Below are positions 43,347-51,954 of a DNA stretch of 64,000 nucleotides, piece by piece. The stretch is taken from assembly GCF_018614915.1 (NCBI RefSeq), contig NZ_JAGGNU010000005.1:62001-126000 (forward strand), read 5' to 3'. Every line of letters starts with the position of its first letter. The stretch's first letter is position 1. The position numbers and the translations under genes were made by a program. The DNA comes from Variovorax paradoxus. GTDB taxonomy: Bacteria; Pseudomonadota; Gammaproteobacteria; Burkholderiales; Burkholderiaceae_C. Under the pieces are notes generated by a model. The model searched no databases, was not told the DNA's origin, and saw only the letters and a program-made list of their open reading frames with translations.

Positions 43347-44378
43347 GTGAACCCACCCCAAGCACCCAGCCGCCTGGCGCGCCGCAGCAGCGGCGGCATC
43401 ACGCTCGACGACGTCGCCAAGCTCGCGGGCGTGTCGGCGATCACGGTCTCGCGCGCGCTCAACACCCCGGAGCGGGTGTCGCCCAAGACGCGCGAGAAGG
43501 TGCGGCTCGCCGTCGAGCGCACCGGCTACGTGCCGAACCTGCTGGCCGGCGGCCTGGCATCCAACCGCAGCCGGCTGGTGGCCGCGCTGGTGCCGACCAT
43601 CGCCGGGCCGGTCTTTCTCGAAACGGTGCAGGCCTTGACCGAGGCCCTGGCCGAGTCGGGCTACCAGCTGATGCTGGGCCAGAGCGGCTACCACAACTGG
43701 CGCGAGGATGCGCTCATCGACGCCATCGTCGGCCGCCGGCCCGACGGCATCGTGCTGACCGGCATCATGCGTTCGGCCGAGGGACGGCGCCGGCTGCTCG
43801 CCTCGGGCATCCCGGTGGTCGAGACCTGGGACCTGACGCCGACGCCGGTCGACATGCTGGTGGGCTTCTCGCACGAGAAGGTGGGCGCCGCCATTGCAGA
43901 CTTCCTGCACGGCAAGGGCTACCGCCGGCCAGCGGTGGTGACCGGCGACGACCAGCGCGCAAACCTGCGCCGCGCCGGCTTCGAGCAAGCCTGGCGCACG
44001 CTGGGCGGCGCACCGGTCGAGGTGTGCAGCGTGCCCGCGCCGACCACACTGGGCAGCGGCCGCAGCGCACTGGCGCAGCTGCTCGCGGCCGAGCCGAAGA
44101 TCGACGTCGTGGTGTGCAGTTCCGACGCGCTGGCCCACGGCGTCATCACCGAGGCCCAGGCGCGCGGCCTCGCGGTGCCGAAGGACATCGCCGCCATGGG
44201 CTTCGGCGACCTCGGCTTCGCGCGCCATGTGCACCCGGCCATCTCGACGGTGCGCATCGACGGCAATGCCATCGGCCGCCAGGCCGCGCGCTTCATCGTG
44301 GACCGCGCCGAGGGCCGGCCGGTGGCGCAGAAGATCATCGACCTGGGCTTCTCGCTGATCGAGCGCGCGAGCGCCTGA
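43347..44378 (+). CDS. LacI/GntR-type regulator of the sugar-acid dehydratase operon
   Basis: A 343-residue paralogue of the regulator at 36156, with the same length and colinear throughout. The helix-turn-helix is [22 protein letters not shown]; recognition-helix residues differ from the paralogue (S30, A31 and V34 against A30, P31 and A34). The effector domain retains [13 protein letters not shown] and [10 protein letters not shown]. The start is a GTG. Two TGTTAGCGCTAACA-like sites, before its own gene and before the dehydratase gene, are the likely operators. The effector is probably an aldonate or aldarate. Confidence 0.9.
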   Translation: MNPPQAPSRLARRSSGGITLDDVAKLAGVSAITVSRALNTPERVSPKTREKVRLAVERTGYVPNLLAGGLASNRSRLVAALVPTIAGPVFLETVQALTEALAESGYQLMLGQSGYHNWREDALIDAIVGRRPDGIVLTGIMRSAEGRRRLLASGIPVVETWDLTPTPVDMLVGFSHEKVGAAIADFLHGKGYRRPAVVTGDDQRANLRRAGFEQAWRTLGGAPVEVCSVPAPTTLGSGRSALAQLLAAEPKIDVVVCSSDALAHGVITEAQARGLAVPKDIAAMGFGDLGFARHVHPAISTVRIDGNAIGRQAARFIVDRAEGRPVAQKIIDLGFSLIERASA

Positions 44379-44400
44379 GCACGCCCCGCGAATCCGCGGA

Positions 44401-44448
44401 TTGACGACCGCCGCACACCGCGTTTATGATCGAATGACAGCGCTAACA
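44401..44448 (+). promoter_or_regulatory. Promoter and operator of the dehydratase operon
   Basis: TTGACG (44401-44406), an 18-base spacer and TATGAT (44425-44430) form a good sigma-70 promoter. TGACAGCGCTAACA (44435-44448) directly follows it, at the expected transcript start. The right half-site is a perfect match to TGTTAGCGCTAACA. It is probably bound by the adjacent LacI paralogue. Confidence 0.75.
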
Positions 44449-44463
44449 TTTCAGAGACATGCC

Positions 44464-46245
44464 ATGACCGATTCGCGTACCCCCACGTCGTCCGCACCCG
44501 CCCCGCAGCGCAAAGCGCCCGAGGAGCTGCGCTCCCACCGCTGGTACGGCGCCAAGGACCTGCGCAGCTTCGGCCACCGCTCGCGCACGGCGCAGATGGG
44601 CTTCTCGCGCGAGGACTACCTCGGCAAGCCGGTGATCGCCATCCTCAACACCTGGAGCGACATGAACTCCTGCCACACCCACTTCCGCCAGCGCGCCGAA
44701 GAGGTGAAGCGCGGGGTCTGGCAGGCGGGCGGCTTCCCGGTCGAGATCCCGGCGATGAGCCTGGGCGAAGCCTTCCAGAAGCCGACCACCATGCTCTACC
44801 GCAACCTGCTGGCGATGGAGGCCGAGGAACTGCTGCGTTCCTACCCCGCCGACGGTTGCGTGCTGATGGGCGGCTGCGACAAGACCACGCCCGGCCTGGT
44901 GATGGGCGCGCTGGCGATGAACCTGCCGACCATCTTCGTGCCCGCCGGCCCCATGCTGCGCGGCGACTACAAGGGCCAGTTCCTCGGCTCCGGCTCCGAC
45001 ACCTGGAAGTACTGGGCCGAGCTGCGCGCCGGCAACATCGGCGAGCAGGACTGGCAGGACGTGGAGGACGGCATCGCGCGCTCGCCCGGCACCTGCATGA
45101 CCATGGGCACCGCCAGCACCATGACCAGCGCGGCCGAGGTGCTGGGCCTCACGCTGCCCGGCGCCTCCTCGATCCCCGCGGCCGACTCGCGCCACGCGAT
45201 GATGGCCACGCACACCGGCCGGCGCATCGTCGAGATGGTGTGGGAAGACCTGAAGCCGCTCGACTTCCTGACCGCGGCCTCCTTCGACAACGCCGTGACC
45301 GCCGTGCTCGGGCTGGGCGGCTCGACCAACGCCATCGTCCACCTGATCGCGATGGCGCGCCGCGCCGGCGTGCCGCTGGACCTCGCGCGCTTCGACGCGC
45401 TGGCGCGCAGCACGCCGGTGATCGCCAACCTGCGGCCCGGCGGCAAGTACCTGATGGAGGACTTCTTCTACGCCGGCGGCCTGCGCGCCTTCCTCCACGA
45501 GATGGGCGAGCTGATCGACGGCAGCCAGCGCACCTGCAACGGCCGCACGCTGGGCCAGAACATCGAAGGCGCGCGCGTCTACAACGCCGACGTGATCCGC
45601 CCGCGCGGCGAGCCGCTGCTGGAAAGCGGCGGCCTCGCCGTGCTGCATGGCAACCTGGCGCCCTCGGGCGCGGTGATCAAGCCGGCCGCGATGGAGGCGC
45701 ACCTGCGCCACCACACCGGCCCGGCGCTGGTGTTCAGCAACTACGAGGACCTCGCAGCGCGCATCGACGACCCGGCGCTGCCCGTCACCAAGGACAGCGT
45801 GATCGTGCTGCAGAGCGCCGGCCCGCAGGGCGCGCCCGGCATGCCCGAGTGGGGCCAGCTGCCGATCCCGCAGAAGCTGCTGAAGCAGGGCGTGCGCGAC
45901 ATGCTGCGCATCAGCGACGCGCGCATGAGCGGCACCAGCTACGGCGCCTGCGTGCTGCACGTGACGCCCGAGTCGCACGTGGGCGGGCCGCTGGCGCTGG
46001 TGCGCGACGGCGACCTCGTCACGCTCGACGTCGAGGCCCGCCGCATCGACATGCAGGTGAGCGACGAAGAGCTCGCGCGCCGTCGCGCGGCCTGGAAGAA
46101 GCCGGCCCCGAAATTCACGCGCGGCTACGGCGTGATGTACCTGAAGCACGTGCAGCAGGCCGACACCGGCTGCGACTTCGACTTCCTGGCGCCCGACTAC
46201 GCGCAGGACGCGGCGCCAGCCGGCGGCGAGCCCGAGATCCACTGA
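44464..46245 (+). CDS. IlvD/Edd-family sugar-acid dehydratase, L-arabinonate dehydratase-like
   Basis: A 593-residue Fe-S dehydratase. The cluster ligands are C70 (NSCHTH), C138 (GGCDKTTP) and C211 ([10 protein letters not shown]), with the conserved KPGGK-like [11 protein letters not shown] and the [10 protein letters not shown] segment. The long C-terminus ([22 protein letters not shown]) points to the pentonate/hexonate dehydratases rather than IlvD itself. Candidate substrates are L-arabinonate, D-fuconate or D-galactonate. The matching aldolase or oxidase is not in the window, so the pathway is incomplete here. Confidence 0.87.
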   Translation: MTDSRTPTSSAPAPQRKAPEELRSHRWYGAKDLRSFGHRSRTAQMGFSREDYLGKPVIAILNTWSDMNSCHTHFRQRAEEVKRGVWQAGGFPVEIPAMSLGEAFQKPTTMLYRNLLAMEAEELLRSYPADGCVLMGGCDKTTPGLVMGALAMNLPTIFVPAGPMLRGDYKGQFLGSGSDTWKYWAELRAGNIGEQDWQDVEDGIARSPGTCMTMGTASTMTSAAEVLGLTLPGASSIPAADSRHAMMATHTGRRIVEMVWEDLKPLDFLTAASFDNAVTAVLGLGGSTNAIVHLIAMARRAGVPLDLARFDALARSTPVIANLRPGGKYLMEDFFYAGGLRAFLHEMGELIDGSQRTCNGRTLGQNIEGARVYNADVIRPRGEPLLESGGLAVLHGNLAPSGAVIKPAAMEAHLRHHTGPALVFSNYEDLAARIDDPALPVTKDSVIVLQSAGPQGAPGMPEWGQLPIPQKLLKQGVRDMLRISDARMSGTSYGACVLHVTPESHVGGPLALVRDGDLVTLDVEARRIDMQVSDEELARRRAAWKKPAPKFTRGYGVMYLKHVQQADTGCDFDFLAPDYAQDAAPAGGEPEIH

Positions 46246-46279
46246 CATCGCACCCCTGAATTCCCAAGGAGACACCTGC

Positions 46280-47287
46280 ATGCAAGAACAAGCCATCGCC
46301 AACCGCCGCACCGCGCTCATGCTGCTCGGCAGCGCGGGCCTTGCCGCCGCGCTGCCGGGACTGGCGCGCGCCCAGGCCGACGCCGCCTGGCCGAGCAAGC
46401 CCATCACCTACGTCGTGCCCTTCACGCCCGGCGGCTCCACCGACGTGATCGGCCGCCTGCTCGCGCAGAAGCTGTCGGAGGCGCTGGGCCAGCCGGTGGT
46501 GGTCGACAACAAGCCCGGCGCGGCGGGCGCCGTCGGCGCGAGCTACGTGGCCAAGGCCAAGCCCGACGGCTACACGCTCTTCGGCGGCACCATCAGCACG
46601 CACGCCATCAATGCCAGCCTCTACAAGAACCTGCCCTACGACCCGGTGAAGGACTTCGAGCCGATCTCGCTCGTCGCCTTCCTGCCCAACGTGCTGATCG
46701 TCGACCCGAACCTGGGCGTGAACTCGGTCGCCGAGCTGGTCGCGCTGCTGAAGAAGGACCCGGCCAGGCGCACCTTCGCATCGTCCGGTGCCGGCACCTC
46801 GACCCACCTCGCCGGCGAACTGCTGGGCGAGCTGCTCGGCATCAAGCTGACGCACGTCCCCTACAAGGGCACGCCGCCGGCGATGCTCGACGTCTCCTCG
46901 GGCCAGGTCAGCTTCATGTTCGACCAGATGACGGCGGCGCTGCCGCTGGTGCAGGCGGGCAAGCTCAAGCTGCTGGCGGTCACCACGGCCAAGCGCATGG
47001 CGCTGGCGCCGGAGCTGCCGACGATGGCGGAAGCGGGCGTCAAGGGTTTCGAGATGGCCTCTTGGCAGGCGGTCTATGCGCCGAAGAACCTGCCGGCGCC
47101 GATCGCGCAGCGGCTCTCGGGCGAGATCACCCGGATCCTGCAGTTGCCCGAGGTGAAGGACAAGCTCGCCAACCAGCTCGGCATGGAAGTCGTCGCCGGC
47201 TCGCCCGCGCAGCTCGCCGCGCTCATGCAGAAGGAAATCCCGCGCTGGGGCGAGCTGGTCCGCAAATCGGGCGCCACGGCAAATTGA
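46280..47287 (+). CDS. Bug/TctC-family receptor with Tat-like signal
   Basis: A 335-residue periplasmic binding protein. The N-terminus ANRRTALMLLGSAGLAAALP has twin Arg and resembles a Tat signal, ending near residue 33 (ARAQA); the other two Bug receptors here have Sec-type signals. The mature part has YVVPFTPGGSTDVIGR, FASSGAGTSTHLAG and HVPYKGTPPAMLD. Its place between the dehydratase and the RraA-like gene suggests that it binds the sugar acid degraded by this operon. No TctAB is nearby. Confidence 0.88.
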   Translation: MQEQAIANRRTALMLLGSAGLAAALPGLARAQADAAWPSKPITYVVPFTPGGSTDVIGRLLAQKLSEALGQPVVVDNKPGAAGAVGASYVAKAKPDGYTLFGGTISTHAINASLYKNLPYDPVKDFEPISLVAFLPNVLIVDPNLGVNSVAELVALLKKDPARRTFASSGAGTSTHLAGELLGELLGIKLTHVPYKGTPPAMLDVSSGQVSFMFDQMTAALPLVQAGKLKLLAVTTAKRMALAPELPTMAEAGVKGFEMASWQAVYAPKNLPAPIAQRLSGEITRILQLPEVKDKLANQLGMEVVAGSPAQLAALMQKEIPRWGELVRKSGATAN

Positions 47288-47312
47288 AGCCACCCATTCA
47301 TCCGAGCACACC

Positions 47313-48047
47313 ATGACCGATACCACCCATGCGCTGTCCGAGGACACGCGCGAGAACCTGCGCCACGTGAGCGTCGCCACGCTGTGCACGCAGCTCTTCA
47401 AGCGCGGCTTTCGCAACGTCTACCTGCAGGGGGTCGGCCGCCTGACCACGCCCACCGGCGGCAACCTGGTCGGCCCGGCCTTCACGATGCGCAACATCCC
47501 GGCGCGCGAAGACCTGGACCAGATCAGCGCCTTCGACGACCCGAACCATCCCCAGCGCAAGGGCATCGAGAGCGTGCCGCCCGGCCACGTGCTGGTGATC
47601 GACTGCCGCGGCGAGACGCGCGTGGCCTCGGGCGGGCAGATCCTCACCACGCGCCTGAAGGTGCGCGGCGCGGCGGGGCTGGTGTCCGACGGCCCGGTGC
47701 GCGATTCCGGCCCGATCTCGCAGATGGACTTTCCGGTCTACTGCGCCGGCGGCAGCGCGCCGTTGAACCTGATCCACCACCATGCGATCGACCTCGACGT
47801 GCCGATCGGCTGCGGCGGCGTGGCGGTGTACCCGGGCGACGTGGTCGTCGGCGACGAGGAAGGCGTGGTGGTCATTCCGCGGCACCTGGCCGACGAGGTG
47901 GCGCGCGACGCGACCGAGCAGGAAAAGATGGAGGCCTTCATCCTGGAGCGCATCGAAGGCGGCGCCAGGCTGGCCGGCACCTACCCGCCCAATGCCGAGA
48001 CGCGCGCGGCCTACGAGGCCTGGCGCCTGCAGCAAGGCCGCGCCTAG
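47313..48047 (+). CDS. RraA-family protein (aldolase/regulator-like)
   Basis: A 244-residue protein of the RraA/HMG-aldolase fold. Conserved blocks are GNLVGPAFTMRN, GHVLVIDCRGETRVASGGQI, a GxxxDGxxRD motif seen as GLVSDGPVRD, and GDVVVGDEEGVVVIP. The G-x-D-G-x-R-D residues form the metal/pyruvate site in aldolase members, so an enzymatic role in cleaving a keto acid or decarboxylating oxaloacetate-like products is more likely than RNase regulation. It ends the dehydratase operon. Its stop codon interlocks with that of the convergent P450 within CCTAGG. Confidence 0.85.
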   Translation: MTDTTHALSEDTRENLRHVSVATLCTQLFKRGFRNVYLQGVGRLTTPTGGNLVGPAFTMRNIPAREDLDQISAFDDPNHPQRKGIESVPPGHVLVIDCRGETRVASGGQILTTRLKVRGAAGLVSDGPVRDSGPISQMDFPVYCAGGSAPLNLIHHHAIDLDVPIGCGGVAVYPGDVVVGDEEGVVVIPRHLADEVARDATEQEKMEAFILERIEGGARLAGTYPPNAETRAAYEAWRLQQGRA

Positions 48048-49480
48048 GCGCGGGCGCGCAGGCGCAGCTGCAGGCCCACCGGCGACATCGTGAACGCCAG
48101 CCGCTCCTGCACCTCGGTACCGTCGGCCGTGGCCACGTCCGCGATGTCGAAGGCGGCGAGCAGCATCGCGGCCACCATCTTCATCTCCGACAGCGCGAGG
48201 TAGCGGCCCGGGCAGGTGCGCGGCCCGGCGCCGAAGGGCATGGCGACCCGCTTGGCCGAGCTGGCGGCATGGCCCAGTTCGTTCCCGGCGAGCCAACGTT
48301 CCGGCCGGAAGGCCTCAGGATCGGGGAAGTGGGCGGCATCCACCGCCCCCGGGCGCATCAGGCACATCACCGGCGTGCCCGCGGGCACCGCGAGGCCGCT
48401 CACCACGGTGTCGCGCACCGCCTCCTGGATGAGCAGCGGCGCGACCGGCTTCAGCCGCATCGTCTCGTGCGCGCAGGCTTCCACGAAATCGAGCTCGCCC
48501 AGCTGCTCGTGGGTGGGATGCGATTGCGCGCCGAGCACGCGACGCACCTCCTCGGCGGCCCGCTGCGCGGCCTCGGGATGGCGATGCAGCAGCCAGATCA
48601 TCCAGGCCAGCGTGTTGGCGGTGGTGTCCTCGCCGGCCAGCAGCATGGTCATCATGTTGCCGGAGAGGTCCAGGTCGGTCAGCCGGGAACCGGGCCGGTC
48701 GCGCTCGGCGACCATGGCCTCGATCAGGTTGTGGGGGTGCTCGCGCAGCTGCGGCGTGTCGGCGAGCCGCTGGCGCGCATCGGCGATGAAGCCGTCCACG
48801 GCGCTGCGCATCGCCGCCAGGTGTTCGTCCAGCCCCCGCTCGGCGCGCCGCGTCACCCAGCGCGGCAGCGGCGACAGCACGCGGCGCGCCAGGGCGGGCA
48901 GCAGCTTGTCCAGATGCTTCTGGATCACGTCCTCATCCGATTCCACCGTGTTGATGTCGCACCCGAAGGCCAGGCCGGCGGTCACGTCGACGGTGTAGCG
49001 CATCAGGTCGGCCTGCAGGTCGATCGCACGGCCGGCTTCCGCGGCCTGGCGCCAGCGGCGCTCGAAGCGCTCAGTGACCTTCACCAGCGTGGGATGGAAG
49101 GCCTTGATGTGCGCCGGGTCCAGGCCGCGCAGCACCATGGGCCGGTGCCGCCTCCACTCCTCGCCGTTGACGGTGAACAGGCCGTTGAAGCCCAGCGAGC
49201 GGGCTGCCGCATTGAGCCGGGCGCCGCGCTGGAATCCGTCCGGCCGGTCGCGCAGGACCGCGGCCACCGTCTCGGGATTGGAGACGACGACGAACTCGCG
49301 CGAGGTGATGCGGAAGCGGTACATCTCGCCGTACTCGCGCGCCCATCGCTCGACCGTCTGGTGCAGGCGCTCGCGCTCGATCTGCAGGGCATTGCCCAGG
49401 AGCGGCAGGCCGCGCGGCCCGGGCAGTTCGCGAATGCGCCGCACGGGTGCATCCGCACGCAGTCCATCGATGATCGCCAT
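48044..49480 (-). CDS. Cytochrome P450
   Basis: A 478-residue soluble P450 with no membrane anchor. It has the proline-rich start RELPGPRGLPLLGN, the I-helix oxygen motif AGEDTT (282-287), the K-helix ETMR (E339 and R342) and the heme loop FGAGPRTCPGRYLA with axial C423. The pattern is like fatty-acid or terpenoid hydroxylases of the CYP102/CYP4-like class II group. No ferredoxin or reductase gene adjoins it. The ATG follows an AGAGAGAGAAGGG ribosome site. Confidence 0.93.
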   Translation of the reverse strand: MAIIDGLRADAPVRRIRELPGPRGLPLLGNALQIERERLHQTVERWAREYGEMYRFRITSREFVVVSNPETVAAVLRDRPDGFQRGARLNAAARSLGFNGLFTVNGEEWRRHRPMVLRGLDPAHIKAFHPTLVKVTERFERRWRQAAEAGRAIDLQADLMRYTVDVTAGLAFGCDINTVESDEDVIQKHLDKLLPALARRVLSPLPRWVTRRAERGLDEHLAAMRSAVDGFIADARQRLADTPQLREHPHNLIEAMVAERDRPGSRLTDLDLSGNMMTMLLAGEDTTANTLAWMIWLLHRHPEAAQRAAEEVRRVLGAQSHPTHEQLGELDFVEACAHETMRLKPVAPLLIQEAVRDTVVSGLAVPAGTPVMCLMRPGAVDAAHFPDPEAFRPERWLAGNELGHAASSAKRVAMPFGAGPRTCPGRYLALSEMKMVAAMLLAAFDIADVATADGTEVQERLAFTMSPVGLQLRLRARA

Positions 49481-49549
49481 GTCGGCCCTTCTCTCTCTCT
49501 GTTTCGTGGTGCGGCGGCGCGCCGAAAAAGCGGCGCATCTTAGCCTGCA

Positions 49550-50206
49550 TCAGACACCGAGCTGGAGCAGCTGGCTGTTCAGCCAGCGCCGCAGCACATG
49601 CACGGACCGTGGCGGCGCACCGGCCTGCGGCAAGCACGGGGCCACGCCGCGCTCCATGCGCAGCATCGCGCCGTCGGCGCTGTGCGCGCAGGCGACGAAG
49701 CCCATGCGGCGCAGGAAGTGGATCGTGCGGAGCCAGGACGACGGCAGCTCGCCGAACACGCGGCACAGGCCGGCATCGCGCGCCGCTTCGAGCAGGCGGT
49801 CGAGCAGCTGGCCGGCCAGCCCCTGGCCTTGCCAGATGTCGGCGACGACCAGGCTCAGCTCGGCGCAGCCGCCATCGGCGCCGACGGCATAGCGCGCTTC
49901 GCCGATCACCTCCTCGCCTTCGGTCGTCGCCCGGGTGGCGACAAAGGCGACCTGGCCGACGCCGTCCACGCTGACCAGCTCCACCAGCATGGCCGGCGAG
50001 CACGGGGCGAGGCCGCCGCCGAAGCGCTCGCCGCGCGAGGCGGCAGACAGGCCGGCGACGAAATCGCCGAAGCGCCTCGCGTCCTCCGGCCGCACGGCGC
50101 GGATCTGGACCCTTGCGCCGTTGCGCAGCCGCGCAGGCCATGGCAACCCCACGGCACGCCGCGTCGCGGCGATGGCGGCGGCCGGGGTGGTGTGCAGTTG
50201 GCGCAT
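49550..50206 (-). CDS. GNAT-family N-acetyltransferase
   Basis: A 218-residue acetyltransferase. The GNAT domain spans about 32-185; the acetyl-CoA loop is DIWQGQGLAGQLLDRLLE (Q-x-x-G-x-A), and the last strand/helix has FLRRMGFVA. The C-terminal 30 residues are a basic extension. The substrate is unknown; the RxxRPEDARRF start and GEARYAV strand are like those of stand-alone GNATs fused elsewhere to acyl-CoA synthetases. It precedes the P450 gene on the same strand with a 69-base gap. Confidence 0.85.
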   Translation of the reverse strand: MRQLHTTPAAAIAATRRAVGLPWPARLRNGARVQIRAVRPEDARRFGDFVAGLSAASRGERFGGGLAPCSPAMLVELVSVDGVGQVAFVATRATTEGEEVIGEARYAVGADGGCAELSLVVADIWQGQGLAGQLLDRLLEAARDAGLCRVFGELPSSWLRTIHFLRRMGFVACAHSADGAMLRMERGVAPCLPQAGAPPRSVHVLRRWLNSQLLQLGV

Positions 50207-50268
50207 GGCGGTATCCGGTTGGCTGATGAAAGGAGGCGCCGAGCTTCTCGCGCCGCGATTTTTCCGTC

Positions 50269-50285
50269 CTTAAGTGCGACTTAAG
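50269..50285. promoter_or_regulatory. CTTAAGTGCGACTTAAG palindrome in a divergent intergenic region
   Basis: A perfect 7-3-7 inverted repeat lies 63 bases upstream of the GNAT start and 140 bases upstream of the metallophosphoesterase start. It is AT-richer than its surroundings and is placed to regulate either gene. The rest of this 218-base gap shows no ORF or clear promoter. Confidence 0.4.
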
Positions 50286-50424
50286 CGCCCTGAAAGCTGC
50301 TGGAGGCGGCCACGGGCCCCGCGAATTCAGAACGATTAAGGCCATCCTTCAGGAAGTCGCGGCCGCCTTCGGCGACAGTCCTCTGCACGGGCCCAGCCGG
50401 GTTCGACGATCCGCTCGAGAAACC

Positions 50425-51954
50425 ATGTCCCTGAATGCACCGCGTTATGTCTGCCTGTCCGACCTTCACCTCGGCGCGGCCAACAGCACCCTGAGCGACG
50501 CCGACGCGCCGGGGCAGCCCGGACGTCCTGGCGAGACCCTGCTCGCCTTCGGCAGCGCACTGCGCCAGCTGCTGTCCACGATGGAGGGCCCGCCGCCCAC
50601 CTTGGTCCTGCTGGGCGACGTGCTCGACATGGGCCTGTCGCCGATGGGCAGCGTCGCCGCCGCATTCCGGTGCTTCGCCGAAACGGTGATGCTCGACGGC
50701 GACCGGCCCGTGTTCGCCCCGCGCGTGCTGTGCGTGCCGGGCAACCACGACCACCACCTGTGGCGCCTCGCGCAGGACCAGTATTTCCAGGACGGCTTGA
50801 TGCAGGGCCGCATCGACCCCGACCTGATCTCGCACACCACCCTGTTCGAGGGAGCCGGCGAAACCGGCGAGGCGCGCATCGGCTCGCCGATGCTGACCCG
50901 GCTGCTCGCGAGCCACCCGGCCCTGGCCGGCGCACGGGTGGACATCGCCTATCCCAACCTCGGCCTGCTCGACGCCGCGCGGCGCCGCTGCGTGGTGCTG
51001 CACCACGGGCACTACATCGACCCGATGTACCGGCTGATGTCGATCCTGAACTCGCAGGCGCCGGGACGCGGCGCGGAACGCGACGGCGCTCCGATCCCGG
51101 TCGCCGACCTCGAGACCCAGAACGGCGCCTGGGTCGACTTCCTGTGGTCGGACCTCGGCAGCTCGGGCCTGACCGGCACCAGCGCGAGCACCCTGTACCA
51201 GATCATGCTGGACGCCGGCGCCTCGCAGGAGTTCTCGCAGCGCCTGTCGGCCCTCCTGGTCGACAAGATCCACAAGCGCTACGGCATCAGCGGCAGCGTG
51301 CCCGTGGTGCAGGGCATCACGCTCGCCCAGCTGGTGCACGGCGCGATCGACGCCACGCTGGGCCGCGCCGCCGAATCGCAGCGCGGCGCCTACCTGAAGG
51401 TGATGGGCGCCGACGACGTGGCAGACCTGCGCTGGTATCTCTCGGGCACGGTGAAGCAGCAGCTCGAAGGCGCCGGGCTCGAGGCATCGAAGCTGGACCT
51501 GGCCTTCGTCTTCGGCCACACCCACAAGCCCTTCGAGGACGAACTGCCGGTGCCGGGCTTCGAGCGCCCCGTCAGCGTCTTCAACACCGGCGGCTGGGTG
51601 ATGGACCAGCCCACCATGAGCACCACCCAGGGCGCCGCGGCCATGTTCATCGACGACGCGCTGAACATCGCGTCGCTGCGACTGTTCAACGATCCGGTCA
51701 ACGGCAAGGCGGTGCCGGTGCACGCGCGCGGCGTCGGCGGCTTCCGCGACCGCGACAACCCGATGCTGGCGGCGCTGGCCGCCGGCATCGAGCGCAGCGC
51801 GCCGGCCTGGGCGGCGTTCTCGGCCAGCGCGCAGCAGGCCGCCGAGCGCCGCGCTGCCTCGTTGCTGGACGAGTTCTTCAAGACCTCGGTCAAGGTGGTG
51901 GCGCGGGCGCGGCAGGAAATGAAGGCACAGGCCGATGCGAAGGTGGGCGCATGA
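50425..51954 (+). CDS. Calcineurin-like metallophosphoesterase
   Basis: A 509-residue dinuclear-metal phosphoesterase. The five metal/catalytic motifs are visible: D13-x-H15 (LSDLHLG), GDVLD with D65, GNHD with N107-H108, H194 in VLHHGHY and GHTH at 364-367. It is longer than simple family members, with a helical C-terminal third. There is no signal peptide, so it is probably cytoplasmic. The stop overlaps the start of the giant oxidoreductase (ATGA), so the two are made together; the phosphoester substrate is unknown. Confidence 0.88.
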   Translation: MSLNAPRYVCLSDLHLGAANSTLSDADAPGQPGRPGETLLAFGSALRQLLSTMEGPPPTLVLLGDVLDMGLSPMGSVAAAFRCFAETVMLDGDRPVFAPRVLCVPGNHDHHLWRLAQDQYFQDGLMQGRIDPDLISHTTLFEGAGETGEARIGSPMLTRLLASHPALAGARVDIAYPNLGLLDAARRRCVVLHHGHYIDPMYRLMSILNSQAPGRGAERDGAPIPVADLETQNGAWVDFLWSDLGSSGLTGTSASTLYQIMLDAGASQEFSQRLSALLVDKIHKRYGISGSVPVVQGITLAQLVHGAIDATLGRAAESQRGAYLKVMGADDVADLRWYLSGTVKQQLEGAGLEASKLDLAFVFGHTHKPFEDELPVPGFERPVSVFNTGGWVMDQPTMSTTQGAAAMFIDDALNIASLRLFNDPVNGKAVPVHARGVGGFRDRDNPMLAALAAGIERSAPAWAAFSASAQQAAERRAASLLDEFFKTSVKVVARARQEMKAQADAKVGA

